From CAVPXC01 sp963709505 (GTDB lineage: Bacteria > Chloroflexota > Anaerolineae > JAAEKA01), in NCBI GenBank assembly GCA_963709505.1, contig CAVPXC010000008.1, positions 53,087 through 117,086 on the forward strand: a stretch of 64,000 nt of DNA, in the 5' to 3' direction. A model generated the notes under the pieces. The model had not been told where the DNA came from. It made no database searches and worked only from the letters and a program-made list of their open reading frames with translations. The number at the start of each line of letters is the position of its first letter. The stretch's first letter is position 1. Position numbers and translations under genes: made by a program. Below, one piece after another: positions 62,202-64,000 of the stretch.

Positions 62202-64000
62202 ATGTACAACTTCCTACGCCAAGTCCCTCTTTTCGCCGATCTTCCGGACGACGACCTGGATCGGCTTTGCCAGATGGTGGATAGGGTCAGCCTGCCGGCG
62301 GGTCAGGAGTTGTTCGCCGAGGGCAGCCGCGGCGATCGCGCCTATGTTATCGAGTTGGGCGAGCTGGAGATTCTGAAGGCATCGGGCAACCGGCCTATCC
62401 TGCTGGCCGTGCGCAAGACCGGCGACGTGATCGGCGAGATCGCGCTGCTCGAGGATGTGCCTCGCACGGCAACGGTGCGGGCGCGTAGCGACAGCATCCT
62501 GTATGCGATCCAGCAGGAGCAGTTCGAGCACTTGTTGAACGCCAGCCCGACGGCCTCGCGCGTGATTTTGAACACGGTGCTGGCGCATTGGCGCAACACG
62601 GCGGCGGCCCTTCGCCAGAGTGAGAAGATGGCGCAGCTCGGCACCTTGACGGCCGGCGTGGCCCATGAGCTCAACAACCCTGCCGCAGCCGTCAAGCGCG
62701 GCGTCGAACAGTTGACAGAGGCGGTGACTACCTTGTTGCAAGCGCAGGCCGGGGTCGATCGGCTCGGTCTGGACGCGGCCCAACAGGCGAACTTGCTTGC
62801 CGTGGGTGACCAAGTCCGCGCGGCTGCGGCCAAGCCAGGATCCTCGATGGACCCGCTGGCGCGCAACGACCTCGAGTTCGAGTTGGAGACCTGGCTGGAC
62901 GATCGTGGGGTACCCGATGCTTGGGAGCTGTCGCCGACCCTCGTGGAGCTAGGCTACGACCAGGAGAAGTTGGTGGCGCTGGTCGAGCCTTTTGCACCCG
63001 AGCAGCTTCCGGGTGTCGTCAGTTGGCTAGGCGCAACCTATTCGGCCCACAACTTGCTGGCCGAGGTCGGCCAGGGCGCCGGCCGCATCTCCGAGATCAT
63101 CAAGGCGCTCAAGTCCTATGCGTATCTCGATCAAGCGCCGGTGCAGGCAGTCGACGTACACCAGGGTCTGGACAATACCCTGCTCATTCTGCGCCACAAG
63201 CTGTCCGGGGTCAGGGTGCGGCGCGAGTATGTGCCGAGCTGCCTGCCATTCAGGGCTATGGCAGCGAGCTCAACCAGGTGTGGACCAACCTGATCGACAA
63301 TGCGGTCGATGCCTTGGAGAACACCGCCAGCCCGGAGATCATCCTTCGCACGGCGCGCGACGGCGATTGGGTCACCGTCGAAGTGCAGGACAACGGGCCT
63401 GGCATCCCGCCCGAGATCCAATCGCGTATCTTCGATGCTTTCTTCACCACCAAGCCGCCCGGCAAAGGCACCGGGCTTGGACTGGAGATCAGCTACAGCA
63501 TTGTGGTCAACAAGCATCGCGGCAACATCAAGGTCTTCTCCCAACCGGGCTTCACCTGTTTTCAGGTGATCTTACCTGTGAATTTCGAGGCGGTTGACAG
63601 TATGGCGCAGCCTGTGCCCACCGTGGCAAGGGGCGACGACGACCAGATGCGCCGCATATTGGAGAGCGCCAAGACCATTGCCGTCGTCGGTATGTCCCCA
63701 CGGCCGGAGCGCGCGTCACACAGCGTGCCGGCCTACTTGCAGGTGCACGGCTATCGTATCATCCCTGTGAACCCAAGCCTGGATGAGGCGCTGGGCGAGC
63801 AGGCCTATCCCGATGTGCTGTCCGTGCCGGAGCCGATCGATGTGGTGGATATCTTCCGGCGCAGCGAGGACGTGCTGCCGATCGTCGAGCAGGCGATCCA
63901 GGCCGGCGCCAAGGTGATCTGGATGCAGGAGGGGATCGTCAACGAGGAAGCAGCCGACCTGGCGCGGCGTGCAGGCTTGGATGTCGTGATGGATGCCTGC
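62202..64000 (+). CDS. cNMP-binding histidine kinase fused to a CoA-binding domain, 3' partial, one frameshift
   Basis: Residues 1-125 are a cyclic-nucleotide-binding domain (FAEGSRGDRAYVIELGELEI, TGDVIGEIALLEDVPRTATV). Then HisKA with His155 in LTAGVAHELNNPAAAVKRG, a helical insert, and after a shift near 63245 the HATPase: NLIDNAVDAL (N box), VQDNGPGIPP, GKGTGLGLEIS. No stop follows: the frame runs on through NFEAVDSMAQP into a YccU-type CoA-binding Rossmann domain (TIAVVGMSPRPERASHSVPA, VIPVNPSLDEALGEQAYPDV-like, WMQEGIVNEEAADLARRAG) and leaves the window. It probably phosphorylates the REC domain of the preceding gene. If ATG 63602 starts a separate gene, no stop separates it. Confidence 0.8.

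Overview
The window is a GC-rich bacterial chromosome segment packed with genes on both strands. No rRNA or tRNA gene was recognised, so the host cannot be fixed. Gene content and style suggest an uncultivated Chloroflexota (Anaerolineae/Caldilineae-like) bacterium: paired GlgC paralogues, MalEFG next to a GH13 enzyme, a response-regulator/thioredoxin-reductase fusion, long T/P-rich lipoprotein linkers and abundant intergenic palindromes. That placement is inference. About two dozen genes are split by single-base indels although both halves are well conserved (for example at a G8 run in malF). This points mainly to assembly errors, so split genes are annotated as single CDSs. A few nonsense codons (CGA to TGA, CAA to TAA) look like real decay.

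Layout. 1-4.8 kb: end of a propeller-like protein, an RlmI-like methyltransferase, an EamA exporter, mscL and a FemAB-like transferase. 5-8 kb: two tandem ADP-glucose pyrophosphorylase paralogues, the second lacking catalytic residues (GlgC/GlgD-like), then a stand-alone AsnC-type sensor domain. 8-14 kb: MoxR/VWA pair, DUF4160/DUF2442 pair, Nudix, and a large protein whose C-terminal half resembles acyl-ACP reductase. 14.4-19.7 kb: an operon of two very long glycosidase-like/coiled-coil/amidase proteins. 19.8-27.6 kb: nucleotidyltransferase pair, gnd, hicBA, Nudix, ssnA, aldo/keto reductase, peptidase E-like protein, DUF427. 27.7-29.5 kb: IS200/IS605 element with tnpA and tnpB. 29.5-34.8 kb: HAD phosphatase, broken 2'-5' RNA ligase, 7TM-GAF sensor, GNAT, glucodextranase-C lipoprotein. 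35-44.5 kb: a perfect-consensus promoter followed by a foldable RNA candidate, malEFG, an esterase, a decayed RAYT transposase in REP-like repeats, and a GH13 amylase carrying ten tandem 135-bp palindromic units. 45-54 kb: DapA-like aldolase, phosphoribosyltransferase, PfkB kinase, nitroreductase, SDR, a peroxiredoxin-like gene with TGA in its active-site motif, a triple fasciclin lipoprotein and two alpha/beta hydrolases. 54-64 kb: MFS-HEAT fusion, NuoE-NuoF fusion, a nested palindrome behind a strong promoter, an AbiEii-like nucleotidyltransferase, and a REC-thioredoxin-reductase gene followed by a cNMP-binding histidine kinase fused to a CoA-binding domain.

Themes. Carbohydrate uptake and storage (malEFG, GH13, glucodextranase-C, glgC pair, gnd, PfkB) form one metabolic group. 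Three kinds of palindrome recur: (i) low-complexity word palindromes (built from AGTGTC, GGTGATC, GATAGTGA, GTGGCAG or TGAATGC) sitting directly in front of start codons; (ii) a GGCCGGTCTCCGACC hairpin family; (iii) GGAACC...GGTTCC palindromes that lie inside protein-coding genes. The strongest leads are the in-gene palindromes, the candidate selenocysteine peroxiredoxin, the word palindromes and the candidate structured RNA at 35.0 kb.
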